A DNA stretch of 64,000 nucleotides from Albidovulum sp. (lineage in GTDB: Bacteria > Pseudomonadota > Alphaproteobacteria > Rhodobacterales > Rhodobacteraceae): NCBI GenBank assembly GCA_020637635.1, contig JACKKB010000011.1, positions 71,378-135,377 of the forward strand, in the 5' to 3' direction. The translations under genes were made by a program, and so were the position numbers. Under the pieces are notes generated by a model that did not search any database, had not been told where the DNA came from, and saw only the letters and a program-made list of their open reading frames with translations. Positions 31,293-41,953 of this stretch are shown one piece after another. Position 1 is the stretch's first letter, and each line of letters starts with the position of its first letter.

Positions 31293-34200
31293 ATGAGGGG
31301 CGGTTCCATTGACTTGGCCGGGCTCTCGTCCAAGGATTGGCGCCTTGAAGGAATCACCGGCCCGCCCTTGCGTTTCACACGGCTCAGACTGAACGGCTTC
31401 AAAAGCTTCGTCGACCCCACGGATCTCGTGATCCACGAGGGGCTGACGGGCGTTGTCGGACCGAACGGATGCGGCAAGTCGAACCTGCTCGAGGCGCTGC
31501 GCTGGGTGATGGGCGAAAACCGCCCGACCGCGATGCGCGGCGACGGGATGGAAGACGTCATCTTTGCCGGCGCCGCCTCGCGCCCGGCGCGGAACTTTGC
31601 CGAGGTCGCGCTCAGCATCGACAATTCCGAACGCCTCGCACCCTCGGGCTTCAACGAGCTCGACACGCTCGACATCGTTCGGCGGATCACGCGCGATGCC
31701 GGCTCCGCCTACCGGGTGAATACCAAGGAGGTGCGCGCGCGCGACGTGCAGATGCTCTTCGCCGACGCCTCGACCGGGTCGCATTCGCCGGCACTGGTGC
31801 GGCAGGGGCAGATCTCCGAGCTGATCAACGCGCGGCCCAAGAACCGGCGGCGGATCCTCGAGGAGGCGGCCGGGATCTCGGGTCTCTACCAGCGCCGCCA
31901 CGAGGCCGAGCTGAAGCTGCAGGGAACCGAACAGAACCTCGCCCGGGTCGAGGATGTTGTCGAACAGCTGGCGGCGCAGTTGCAGGCGCTGGCGCGTCAG
32001 GCGCGGCAGGCGGCGCGCTATCGCGAGATCGGCGAAGAGTTGCGCCGCGCCGAGGGCATGCTGCTCTATCGGCGCTGGCGCGAAGCCGATCAGGCCCGGG
32101 CCGGCGCCGAGGCCGAGCTGAGCGAGCGGACCCGGCTTGCCGCGGCGGCCGAGGCGGCGGCGCGCAAGGCGGTGACGGCCCGCGCCGATCGCGAAGAGGC
32201 GCTGCCGCCGCTGCGCGAGGAAGAGGCCATCGCGGCGGCGGTGTTGCAGCGCCTGCAGGTCAGCCGCGACACGCTGAAGGATCAGGAGGCGCGGGCGCTG
32301 CAGGCGATCGAGACATTGCGGGGCCGGATCGCCCAGCTCGGCCTCGACATGGAGCGCGAGACGGGGCTCAACCGCGACGCCGGCGAGACGATCGCCAGGC
32401 TGGAAGCCGAGGCGGTGCAGCTGTCGGAGGCCAGCGACGGGCACGAGGCGCGCCTTGCCGCGGCACAGGTCGAGGCGCAGACCGCGGTCGAGGTCATGGC
32501 CGAGCGCGAGGCCGCGCTTTCGGAACTGACCGAGGACGTTGCGCGGCTCTCTGCGCGCCACCAGTCTGCACAGCGCCTTCTGTCCGACAGTCGCTCGACG
32601 CTGGCGCGGTCCGAGGCCGAGGCCGGGCGGGCCGCCAGCGCGGCGGTCGAGGCCGAGGCGGCGCTGGCGCGGGCGGCTGAAGACCACGCCGCCGCCGAAG
32701 CGGCCCAGGCGGAAGCCGGGCGCGCATCGGAGGCGACCGAGTCGGCGCTGGTGAAGGCCGACGAGGCCCGCACCGAGGCCCAGGCCCGCGAGGCCGAGGC
32801 CCGCGCCGCGCTGTCGGAATCCGAAGGCGAGGCAGGGGCGCTCCGGGCCGAGGCTGCGGCCCTTCTGCGGCTCGTCGATCGCGAGGCGGCCTCGGGCAAG
32901 CTGGTGCTCGACCGGGTCGAGGTCGCCAAGGGGTTCGAAAAGGCGCTGGGCGCGGCACTTGCCGACGACCTGCGGGCGCCCGAGATCGCCGAGGCCGGGG
33001 TTTCGGGCTGGGCTGTCTTGCCCGCCTACCGCGAGGGGCAGGCTCTGCCAGCAGGGGTGGCGCCGCTGTCCTCGAAGGTGAAGGTGCCCGAGGTGCTGGC
33101 GCGCCGCGTCGCGCAGATCGGTCTCGTCGAGCGCAAGGATGGCGCGCGGCTGCAGCCGGCGCTCCGGCCCGGCCAGCGGCTGGTCTCGATCGAGGGCGAT
33201 CTCTGGCGCTGGGACGGGTTCCGCGCGGCGGCCGAGGACGCGCCGACCGCCGCGGCGCTTCGGCTCCAGCAGTTGAACCGGCTGGTCGAGCTGAAGCGCG
33301 ATCTCGAGGATGTGGTCGCCCGGGCGGATGGCGCGCGGCAGGCGCATGAGCATCTGACGCGCCGGCTGAGCGAGACGACCGCAGCCGACCGCGCCGCGCG
33401 CGAGGCCCGGCGCGCCGCCGACCAGCGCATGGCCGAGGCGAGCCGGGCGCTCTCCAGGGCAGAGGCCGACCGTTCGATCGCGGGCGGCAAGCTGGAAAGC
33501 GCGCGCCTTGCGGTCGCGCGCCACGAGGAAGAGGCGCGCGGCGCGCGAGCCCGGCTGAAGGAAGCGGAGACGGCGCTTGCGGTGCTGCCCGATATCGAGG
33601 CGGCGCGCGCCGAGGTCGAGGACGTGAAGCTGACCGTCGAGGCGGCCCGGCTGACGATGATGACCAAGCGCTCCGCCCATGACGAGACCCGCCGCGAGGG
33701 CGAGGCAAGAGCCAAGCGCGCGCAGCAGGTGGTCAGCGACATCGCCGGCTGGCGGCAACGGCTTGAGACGGCGGAGCGGCGCATGGCGGAGCTCGTCGAG
33801 CGCAAGGCCGCAAGCGAGGCCGAACTGGCCGAGGCGGACGCGGTTCCGGCCGAGATTGCCGCGAAGAAGGCCGAGCTCGCCGAGGCGATCGAGGCGGCCG
33901 AGACGCGCCGGCGCGGCGCCGCCGACCGGCTGGCCGAGGCCGAGACGATGCTGCGCGAGGCCGCCCTTCATGAACGCGAGAGCGAACGTGCCGCCTCGGA
34001 GGCGCGCGAGGCGCGGGCGCGGGCCGAGGCGCGGGCCGAGGCGGCGCGCGAGAGCCTTGCCCTGGCCCTTGAGCGGATGATCGAGGAGACCGAGATGCGG
34101 CCCGTCGAGCTGCTGCAGCGGCTCGGCGCCGATCCCGAGACGATGCCGGCGGCCGAGGTGCTCGACGCCGATGTGCAGCGGCTCCGGCGTCAGCGCGACG

Positions 34201-34823
34201 CGCTCGGCGCGGTGAACCTGCGCGCCGAGGAGGACGCGCGCGAGGTGCAGGACGAACACGACACGCTCGTCAGTGAAAAGGCCGATCTGGAAGAGGCGAT
34301 CAAGAAGCTCCGCTCCGGCATCGCCGGGCTGAACCGCGAGGGGCGCGAGCGGCTGCTGACCGCCTTCGAACAGGTCAACACCAACTTCCGCTTGCTTTTC
34401 ACCCATCTCTTCGGCGGCGGCGAGGCCAATCTCGTGCTGGTGGAAAGTGACGATCCTCTCGAGGCCGGGCTCGAGATCATGTGCCAGCCGCCGGGAAAGA
34501 AGCTGGCGACGCTGTCGCTCCTTTCGGGCGGCGAGCAGACGCTGACGGCGCTGGCGCTCATCTTCGCGGTCTTCCTTGCCAACCCGGCGCCGATCTGCGT
34601 GCTCGACGAGGTCGACGCGCCGCTCGACGATGCCAACGTCACCCGCTTCTGCGATCTTCTCGACGAGATGACGCGGCGCACCGACACGCGGTTCCTGATC
34701 ATCACCCACCATGCGGTGACGATGGCGCGGATGGACCGGCTCTTTGGCGTCACCATGCAGGAGCAGGGCGTGAGCCAGCTCGTCTCGGTCGATCTGAAGC
34801 GGGCGGAGGCACTTGTTGCCTGA
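31293..34823 (+). CDS. smc: Chromosome segregation protein SMC
   Basis: 1176 aa as written from the ATG at 31293; the family-conserved N-terminus (LRFTRLRLNGFKSFVDPTDLVI) begins only at 31368 with TTG, so the real start may be there, giving 1151 aa. Walker A is GPNGCGKSNLLEALR; two long Ala/Glu/Arg-rich coiled coils flank the hinge at about residues 530-650 (SGKLVLDRVEVAKGFEKALGAALADDL...). The C-terminal head has the ABC signature LSLLSGGEQTLTALAL and Walker B PICVLDEVDAPLDDANV. Forms the condensin that resolves sister chromosomes. Partners ScpA/ScpB are not in the window. Confidence 0.95.
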   Translation: MRGGSIDLAGLSSKDWRLEGITGPPLRFTRLRLNGFKSFVDPTDLVIHEGLTGVVGPNGCGKSNLLEALRWVMGENRPTAMRGDGMEDVIFAGAASRPARNFAEVALSIDNSERLAPSGFNELDTLDIVRRITRDAGSAYRVNTKEVRARDVQMLFADASTGSHSPALVRQGQISELINARPKNRRRILEEAAGISGLYQRRHEAELKLQGTEQNLARVEDVVEQLAAQLQALARQARQAARYREIGEELRRAEGMLLYRRWREADQARAGAEAELSERTRLAAAAEAAARKAVTARADREEALPPLREEEAIAAAVLQRLQVSRDTLKDQEARALQAIETLRGRIAQLGLDMERETGLNRDAGETIARLEAEAVQLSEASDGHEARLAAAQVEAQTAVEVMAEREAALSELTEDVARLSARHQSAQRLLSDSRSTLARSEAEAGRAASAAVEAEAALARAAEDHAAAEAAQAEAGRASEATESALVKADEARTEAQAREAEARAALSESEGEAGALRAEAAALLRLVDREAASGKLVLDRVEVAKGFEKALGAALADDLRAPEIAEAGVSGWAVLPAYREGQALPAGVAPLSSKVKVPEVLARRVAQIGLVERKDGARLQPALRPGQRLVSIEGDLWRWDGFRAAAEDAPTAAALRLQQLNRLVELKRDLEDVVARADGARQAHEHLTRRLSETTAADRAAREARRAADQRMAEASRALSRAEADRSIAGGKLESARLAVARHEEEARGARARLKEAETALAVLPDIEAARAEVEDVKLTVEAARLTMMTKRSAHDETRREGEARAKRAQQVVSDIAGWRQRLETAERRMAELVERKAASEAELAEADAVPAEIAAKKAELAEAIEAAETRRRGAADRLAEAETMLREAALHERESERAASEAREARARAEARAEAARESLALALERMIEETEMRPVELLQRLGADPETMPAAEVLDADVQRLRRQRDALGAVNLRAEEDAREVQDEHDTLVSEKADLEEAIKKLRSGIAGLNREGRERLLTAFEQVNTNFRLLFTHLFGGGEANLVLVESDDPLEAGLEIMCQPPGKKLATLSLLSGGEQTLTALALIFAVFLANPAPICVLDEVDAPLDDANVTRFCDLLDEMTRRTDTRFLIITHHAVTMARMDRLFGVTMQEQGVSQLVSVDLKRAEALVA

Positions 34824-35445
34824 GCGGGCAGCGGGCACAGGGCAGCGGGTCGCCGCCCTGCTTGCGGTCTTGCCGCCGGAAGGGGCGCGGCGCCGTCTCG
34901 TCGCCCTGGCGGGGCCGCCGGCGGGCGGCAAGTCGACGCTTGCCGCGGCCCTTTCAGCCGCGCTTGCCGCGCGCGGCGAATCGGCTGTCGTGGTGCCGAT
35001 GGACGGGTTTCACCTCGACAACGCGGTTCTCAGGGGGCGCGGTCTTCTGTCCCGCAAGGGCGCTCCGGAAACCTTCGATGCAGAGGGGTTCATCGCGCTC
35101 GTGACCCGGTTGCGCCAGGGCGCGGAGGTGGCAATCCCGCTCTTTGACAGGCAACGCGACATCGCGGTGGCGGGGGCCGCGATCGTTCCGGCAGACTGCC
35201 GGACCGTGATCGTCGAGGGCAACTACCTGCTCTTCGACGCGGAACCCTGGCGCCGCCTGGCCGCGCTCTGGGATCTGGCGGTGTTCCTCGAAGAAGACGA
35301 GGGCGAGCTTGCGGCGCGGCTGGTGCAGCGCTGGCGCGATCACGGGCTTGACGCCCGAGCGGCACGGCAGCGGGCCGAGGCGAACGACCTGCCCAACGCG
35401 CGCCGCATCCTTTCGGCGCGACTGCCTGCCACACTGGTGCTTTGA
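34813..35445 (+). CDS. P-loop nucleoside/sugar kinase-like protein (uridine kinase/PanK-like)
   Basis: 210 aa. Starts at the TTG at 34813 (GGAGG five bases upstream, within the last bases of smc), coupling it to smc. Walker A GPPAGGKSTLAAAL near residue 34, then VVVPMDGFHLDN, ETFDAEGF, VPLFDR-like IPLFDRQRDI, VIVEGNYLLFD (catalytic Asp/Glu region) and a lid LVQRWRDHGLD with conserved Arg. This pattern is shared by FrcK/pantothenate-kinase-like proteins. The substrate is not determined. Confidence 0.82.
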   Translation: MLPERAAGTGQRVAALLAVLPPEGARRRLVALAGPPAGGKSTLAAALSAALAARGESAVVVPMDGFHLDNAVLRGRGLLSRKGAPETFDAEGFIALVTRLRQGAEVAIPLFDRQRDIAVAGAAIVPADCRTVIVEGNYLLFDAEPWRRLAALWDLAVFLEEDEGELAARLVQRWRDHGLDARAARQRAEANDLPNARRILSARLPATLVL

Positions 35446-35464
35446 GCCGGTGCAAGACCGGGGC

Positions 35465-35495
35465 TTGACCTTCCATCTACTGGAACCCTTATCTG
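35465..35495 (+). promoter_or_regulatory. CueR-type (MerR family) copper-responsive promoter of copA
   Basis: -35 TTGACC (35465-35470) and -10 TATCTG (35490-35495) are separated by 19 bp, the over-long spacer that MerR-family activators untwist. The spacer holds an imperfect dyad, CTTCC near the left and GGAAC at the right, like the CueR operators of copA in other bacteria. It ends 26 bases before the copA start, and cueR follows copA, so autoregulated copper response is inferred. Confidence 0.85.
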
Positions 35496-35521
35496 GGAGG
35501 GGAGACAGCGAAGGAGCCGCC

Positions 35522-38001
<2,480 letters not shown>

Positions 38002-38005
<4 letters not shown>

Positions 38006-38391
38006 ACATCGGCGAGGTGGCGCGGCGATCGGGCCTTCCGGCCAAGACGATCCGCTACTACGAGGATATCGGTCTTGTCAGGCCGCCGCGCGACGCGAAC
38101 GACTATCGCAATTTCGGCGAGGAGGAACTGCACCGGCTCGCCTTCCTCGGCCGGGCGCGCGCGCTTGGCTTCTCGATCGAGGATTGCCGCGGGCTGATGC
38201 GGCTTTACGAGGATCGCGACCGTGCAAGCTCGGACGTGAAACGCATCGCCGGGGCGCATCTGGCAAGGATCGACAAGCGCATCGCCGAGCTCAGCGAGAT
38301 GCGCAACACGCTTCGGGATCTGGTGCGCTGCTGCGCCGGTGACGCCCGCCCCGATTGCCCGATCCTGGCCGATCTTTCCGGGGCGGGTTGA
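38002..38391 (+). CDS. cueR: Cu(I)-responsive MerR-family regulator
   Basis: 129 aa. N-terminal winged HTH (MNIGEVARRSGLPAKTIRYYEDIGLVRPP), long dimerisation helix, and a C-terminal metal loop with CCAGDARPDCPIL, the two-Cys motif of CueR that binds Cu(I). Start ATG overlaps the copA stop (ATGA). It is expected to bind the promoter at 35465-35495 and to activate copA-cueR when copper rises. Confidence 0.94.
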
Positions 38392-38409
38392 GCGTCGGCT
38401 GGCCCCGGC

Positions 38410-39279
38410 CTACTCCATGCAGACCGAGGCGTCGCCGTCGATCACCGGGGTGCCGAGCCGGTCGCCCTTGCCGCAATAGAGCAGCGGCGCGTCGGGGACC
38501 GTCATCTCCGGGTCCTGTGCGAAGGCGACCAGGCCGCTGCCGAGAAGCGTGTAGAAGCCGCCCTCGACCGGGCGCGAGAGATAACCCTGCGCGATCACTG
38601 TTCCGGGCTCCTGCGCGAAGATCCCGAGTTCGACCGTTTCCGCGTCGATGGTGCCGGTGCCGGGATGGCCCATCGCGGTCATGACATCGCCGGGCCGGGC
38701 GTGGTGTGGCCGGATCCCGTCGAGCGTTACGGCGCCGACCCGCGGGATGCCGCCGGCATCGCTGAAACTTCCCGAGACCATGGCCATGTCGCCCGGCGCG
38801 GGATCGACCTTGGAGGCCATCACGCCGTCTTCCTTCCAGAGCCCGCTCACGGCCACCCAATCGCCGGTCTTCGGCGTCGCGGTCATCTTCGCGCCCTTGG
38901 TGTCGACGGCGATGCCCATGACCGTGAGATGACCGGCGCCGACCGTCTCGACCGGGCCGACCAGTGCCCGCATCTCGCGGATCGAGAGCGCGCGCCAGCC
39001 GTCGCCTTCGGGTTCGGCCAGCACGGCCACGCAGTCGCCCGGGCGCAGCGCCGAGGCGGGACGGGTGCCGAAAGGCCCTTCGACCTCGGTGCCGGGATCG
39101 TAGCGGATATGCTGGCCGTTCACCCAGATGCTGCCGAGATCGGTGACGATGCCGACGATGCCGGTGCCGATGATGCCGCCTTCCTTGGTCTGCGCCTTGG
39201 AGGAATCGGCGACAGCCTGGCCGGGAAAGATCTGGCCCGCAGCGAGAAACGCCAGCGCAACGAGTGTCAGTGGTTTCAT
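38410..39279 (-). CDS. Exported DUF5666-type protein
   Basis: 289 aa. Signal peptide (MKPLTLVALAFLAAGQIFPGQAVA, cleavage near residue 24). The rest is repeated beta-barrel-like units with G-D-x-V/W motifs (LRPGDCVAVLAEPEGDGW, TGDWVAVSGLW, RPGDVMTAMG), as in DUF5666. Two cysteines near the C-terminus (LLYCGKGD, DASVCME). Function unknown. Its start overlaps the DUF6502 gene stop by four bases, so the two are coupled. Confidence 0.8.
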   Translation of the reverse strand: MKPLTLVALAFLAAGQIFPGQAVADSSKAQTKEGGIIGTGIVGIVTDLGSIWVNGQHIRYDPGTEVEGPFGTRPASALRPGDCVAVLAEPEGDGWRALSIREMRALVGPVETVGAGHLTVMGIAVDTKGAKMTATPKTGDWVAVSGLWKEDGVMASKVDPAPGDMAMVSGSFSDAGGIPRVGAVTLDGIRPHHARPGDVMTAMGHPGTGTIDAETVELGIFAQEPGTVIAQGYLSRPVEGGFYTLLGSGLVAFAQDPEMTVPDAPLLYCGKGDRLGTPVIDGDASVCME

Positions 39280-40133
39280 CGTTTCTCCTTCCGCGGCGGA
39301 GCGCCGGCAGGGTGCGTGTCGTTCAGATAGACGCCAAGCGAGAAGCGGCCCTTGGCGTCCCTCCTGCCGGCATCGGCCTCCTGAAGTTCATTGGCCAGGG
39401 CATCGAGCGCGAGCAGCAGCGCCTCGGCCCCGGCGCGTGCCTCGGCATCGAGCCGGGCCAGCGAGCCGGCGCCGAGATGGGAATAGTGCAGCGCGCGTTC
39501 GAACCGCGCCGGGGCGCCGGGCTGGCGGGTCAGGTTGGCGGCCGCGGTATCGAGATGGGCGGCGAGGTTCTTCTCGAACGCCTCGACGGCGCCGGGGCCC
39601 GTGGTGGGGTCGACGGCAGAGCTGACGAGGAGGCGCAGGCGGCCGTCGCCTGTCTCTTCGGCCATGCCGCTCTGCACCAGTTCCTTCCAGACCGTGCCGG
39701 CCGACAGATCGACCCGGGTTTCGCGGATCAGCCGGTCGAAGCTCGGGGCGCGGGCGGGTGCGCTGCGCGGCAGCGCGGCCGGCGCGCCCTCGGCATCGCG
39801 AAACCCGCGGCGGTGACGCCAATGCGAGATGACGCGGGCGAGCGCGCCGAGCGAGCCGCGCCGGGGCGGTGCGGTCGGTGCTTCGCGCAGGCGTTTCACG
39901 TCCTTGCGGTGAAGCCCCGTCAGGAGGCTGACGCGGCTGTCGGTGGTGTCCGGCGCCTCGGCGAGAACGGCTGCGAGCATCGCTTCCTTGAGTGTCTCGC
40001 TGGCCGCCCCGAAGGAAAGACCGCGCGCGACCATGACCCGCGCCAGCGGGGTCGTCAGCCGCAGCAGAACGCGGCGGAACTCTTCGGTTTCGGTGTCGGT
40101 CACGTCGCCGGTCCGGCCTTGCGGTATCGGCAC
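39276..40133 (-). CDS. DUF6502 family protein
   Basis: 285 aa, soluble. Starts MPIPQGRTGDVTDTETEEFRRVLLRLTTPLARVMVARGLSF; an internal pattern LLTGLHRKDVKRLRE looks like a helix-turn-helix or DNA/RNA-binding segment, followed by an Arg/Pro-rich linker, a WKELVQSGMAEETGDG helix-strand and FERALHYSHLGAGSL. The domain family has no known function but resembles winged-helix regulators. It is coupled to the exported DUF5666 protein, which suggests regulator and envelope product in one operon (inference). Confidence 0.78.
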   Translation of the reverse strand: MPIPQGRTGDVTDTETEEFRRVLLRLTTPLARVMVARGLSFGAASETLKEAMLAAVLAEAPDTTDSRVSLLTGLHRKDVKRLREAPTAPPRRGSLGALARVISHWRHRRGFRDAEGAPAALPRSAPARAPSFDRLIRETRVDLSAGTVWKELVQSGMAEETGDGRLRLLVSSAVDPTTGPGAVEAFEKNLAAHLDTAAANLTRQPGAPARFERALHYSHLGAGSLARLDAEARAGAEALLLALDALANELQEADAGRRDAKGRFSLGVYLNDTHPAGAPPRKEKR

Positions 40134-40151
40134 GGTCTAGCAAATCCACCG

Positions 40152-40174
40152 CCCGTGGGAAAGTATACCACGGG
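40152..40174. promoter_or_regulatory. Inverted repeat CCCGTGG-N9-CCACGGG upstream of the DUF6502 gene
   Basis: Perfect 7-bp arms (40152-40158 and 40168-40174) with a nine-base AT-richer centre. It starts 19 bases upstream of the minus-strand DUF6502 start at 40133, a position fit for an autoregulatory operator. The rest of the 363-nt gap (40134-40496) shows no convincing gene; a GTG with AGGGAA upstream starts the next gene at 40497. Confidence 0.45.
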
Positions 40175-40496
40175 AAGTTGATGCACGGGTGACGCGCCGG
40201 TCCGGCGCAGACCGGCCAGGGGCTCGGCAGCAGCCGGAATCTCGCGACCGCGGCGGGGGCGCCTCTTTGCCAGGGGTCGGGCGCTCGGTTCTGACCGGCG
40301 GGCAGGGGGAGCCCTGAAAACGGATATCTTTCAGGTGCTTGCCGCGCAGGTTCGCGCGCCTGGCCCCGTGCGCACCCGCCCGCGCGGCGCCCGTGCCAGC
40401 CTGCGGGCACGAAAATCACCATCTGGTCGCCGAAATCGGGCCACATTCCTTGCCTAGGGTCGCGGCAAGGAAGCGTGCTTCAGGGAACCGATCGTC

Positions 40497-40904
40497 GTGC
40501 TCGCCAGTGCTGCCATTTCCGGACTGCGGTCCTCCGGCCTGATCGGGCAGGGGTTGCGGTTCGGCATGGTCGGCGGCGTCACGACGCTCATCACCCTTGC
40601 CATCATCGCCATGACCGCGCCGGCCCTCGGTCTCATGGCCGCCAACGTGGTGGGCTATCTTCTCGGCATGGTGTTGTCGTTCCTTGCCAACCGGCGCCTC
40701 ACCTTCGGTGCCGGCAGGTCCGATCCTTGGCGCGGCGCAACGGGCTTTGCCGTCGTCACCCTCACCTGCCTCGGTCTCGATCTTCTCGTGATCCGGGTCG
40801 CCCTGGACGCGGGCGCGACCGCGCTTGTCGCCCAGGCGCTGGGCTCGGTCACCTATTCAGTCTTCTGTTTCGCGGGGTTGAAGTACCATGTATTTAAAGC
40901 CTGA
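40497..40904 (+). CDS. GtrA family membrane protein
   Basis: 135 aa, four transmembrane helices (GLRFGMVGGVTTLITLAII, ANVVGYLLGMVLSFLANRRLTF, TGFAVVTLTCLGLDLLVI, QALGSVTYSVFCFAGLKYHVF), typical of GtrA. GtrA-type proteins are thought to flip or hold polyprenyl-phosphate-linked sugars. Start GTG at 40497 with AGGGAA upstream. It overlaps the GT2 gene by 17 bases, indicating translational coupling. Confidence 0.88.
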   Translation: MLASAAISGLRSSGLIGQGLRFGMVGGVTTLITLAIIAMTAPALGLMAANVVGYLLGMVLSFLANRRLTFGAGRSDPWRGATGFAVVTLTCLGLDLLVIRVALDAGATALVAQALGSVTYSVFCFAGLKYHVFKA

Positions 40905-41952
40905 CAGCCAGATCGTGCCCGGGCGCGGGCTGCCCCGGGTCAGCATCGTGATTCCCTGCTTCAACGAAGAGGCGGCGCTGCCTCATCTTCTGGCGGCACT
41001 CAGGCCGCTCTGTGCCGATATGGTCGAGAGCGGGCGGGCGATCGCGCCGGTCGAGGTGCTGCTCGTCGACGACGGGTCGCGCGACGCGACCTGGGATCTG
41101 ATCCGGGCGGCAGCTGAGACCGACGATGCGACGCTGAGGCTCCGCGGCCTGAAGCTCTCGCGCAACCATGGCCACCAGCGGGCGCTTCTCGCCGGGCTCA
41201 TGACCGCCAAGGGCGAGGTCGTGATCTCCATGGATGCCGACCTGCAGGACGATCCGCGCGCCGCGTTGCAGATGCTCGACGCATGGCGGGGCGGCGCCGA
41301 AATCGTCTACGGGCAGCGTTCGGCGCGCGATCACGACAGCGCCTTCAAGCGGATGACGGCGCGCGGCTTCTACAGCGTGATGCGGCGCTTCGGCGTCAAT
41401 CTCGTCCCCGACCACGCCGACTACCGGCTGATGAGCCGCAAGGCGCTGAATGTGCTGGCACGGTTTGGCGAAGAGAACCTCTTCCTGCGCGGCGTGGTGC
41501 CACTGATCGGTCTGGAAAGCGCGATCGTGACATACGAGCGGCCGCCGCGCATCGCCGGCGAGACGAAATATCCGCTCGCCAAGATGCTCGGCCTCGCGAT
41601 CGAGGGGATCACCTCGTTCTCGGTCCGCCCGCTGAGGATGATCACCTGGGCCGGGCTCGGCATGGCGGCGCTGTCGATGGCCTATCTCGCCTATGCGCTC
41701 GGCGCCTGGATTGTCGGTGGAACGGTGCGCGGCTGGATGTCGATGATCGTGTCGATGACACTTCTCGGCGGCATGCAGATGTTCGCGCTGGGCGTGATCG
41801 GGGAGTATATCGGCAAGATCTACACCGAGACCAAGCGCCGGCCGCGCTTCATCGTCGACGAGATTGCCGAACCGCATGCCGAAAGCGTTCAGCCGATGCG
41901 GCACGAGACGGTCGACAGGGCCGCGGCCAGGCGCGACGCGACGGTCTTCTGA
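40888..41952 (+). CDS. Family 2 glycosyltransferase (GtrB/DPM-like)
   Basis: 354 aa. GT-A domain: RVSIVIPCFNEEAALPHLLAAL, LLVDDGSRDATWD, KLSRNHGHQRALLAGL, SMDADLQDDPRAALQ (the DxD nucleotide-sugar site), and a C-terminal pair of membrane helices (MITWAGLGMAALSMAYLAYAL and MTLLGGMQMFALGVIGEYIG). Transfers sugar from a nucleotide donor to polyprenyl phosphate. It overlaps the GtrA gene and is followed at two bases by the large membrane protein. Confidence 0.9.
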   Translation: MYLKPDSQIVPGRGLPRVSIVIPCFNEEAALPHLLAALRPLCADMVESGRAIAPVEVLLVDDGSRDATWDLIRAAAETDDATLRLRGLKLSRNHGHQRALLAGLMTAKGEVVISMDADLQDDPRAALQMLDAWRGGAEIVYGQRSARDHDSAFKRMTARGFYSVMRRFGVNLVPDHADYRLMSRKALNVLARFGEENLFLRGVVPLIGLESAIVTYERPPRIAGETKYPLAKMLGLAIEGITSFSVRPLRMITWAGLGMAALSMAYLAYALGAWIVGGTVRGWMSMIVSMTLLGGMQMFALGVIGEYIGKIYTETKRRPRFIVDEIAEPHAESVQPMRHETVDRAAARRDATVF

Positions 41953-41953
41953 G

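Noticed and set aside
30657..34931. A very long minus-strand open frame (over 1400 codons) opposite smc
   Set aside because: It is antisense to the strongly conserved smc gene; it arises from high GC and has no recognisable domain.
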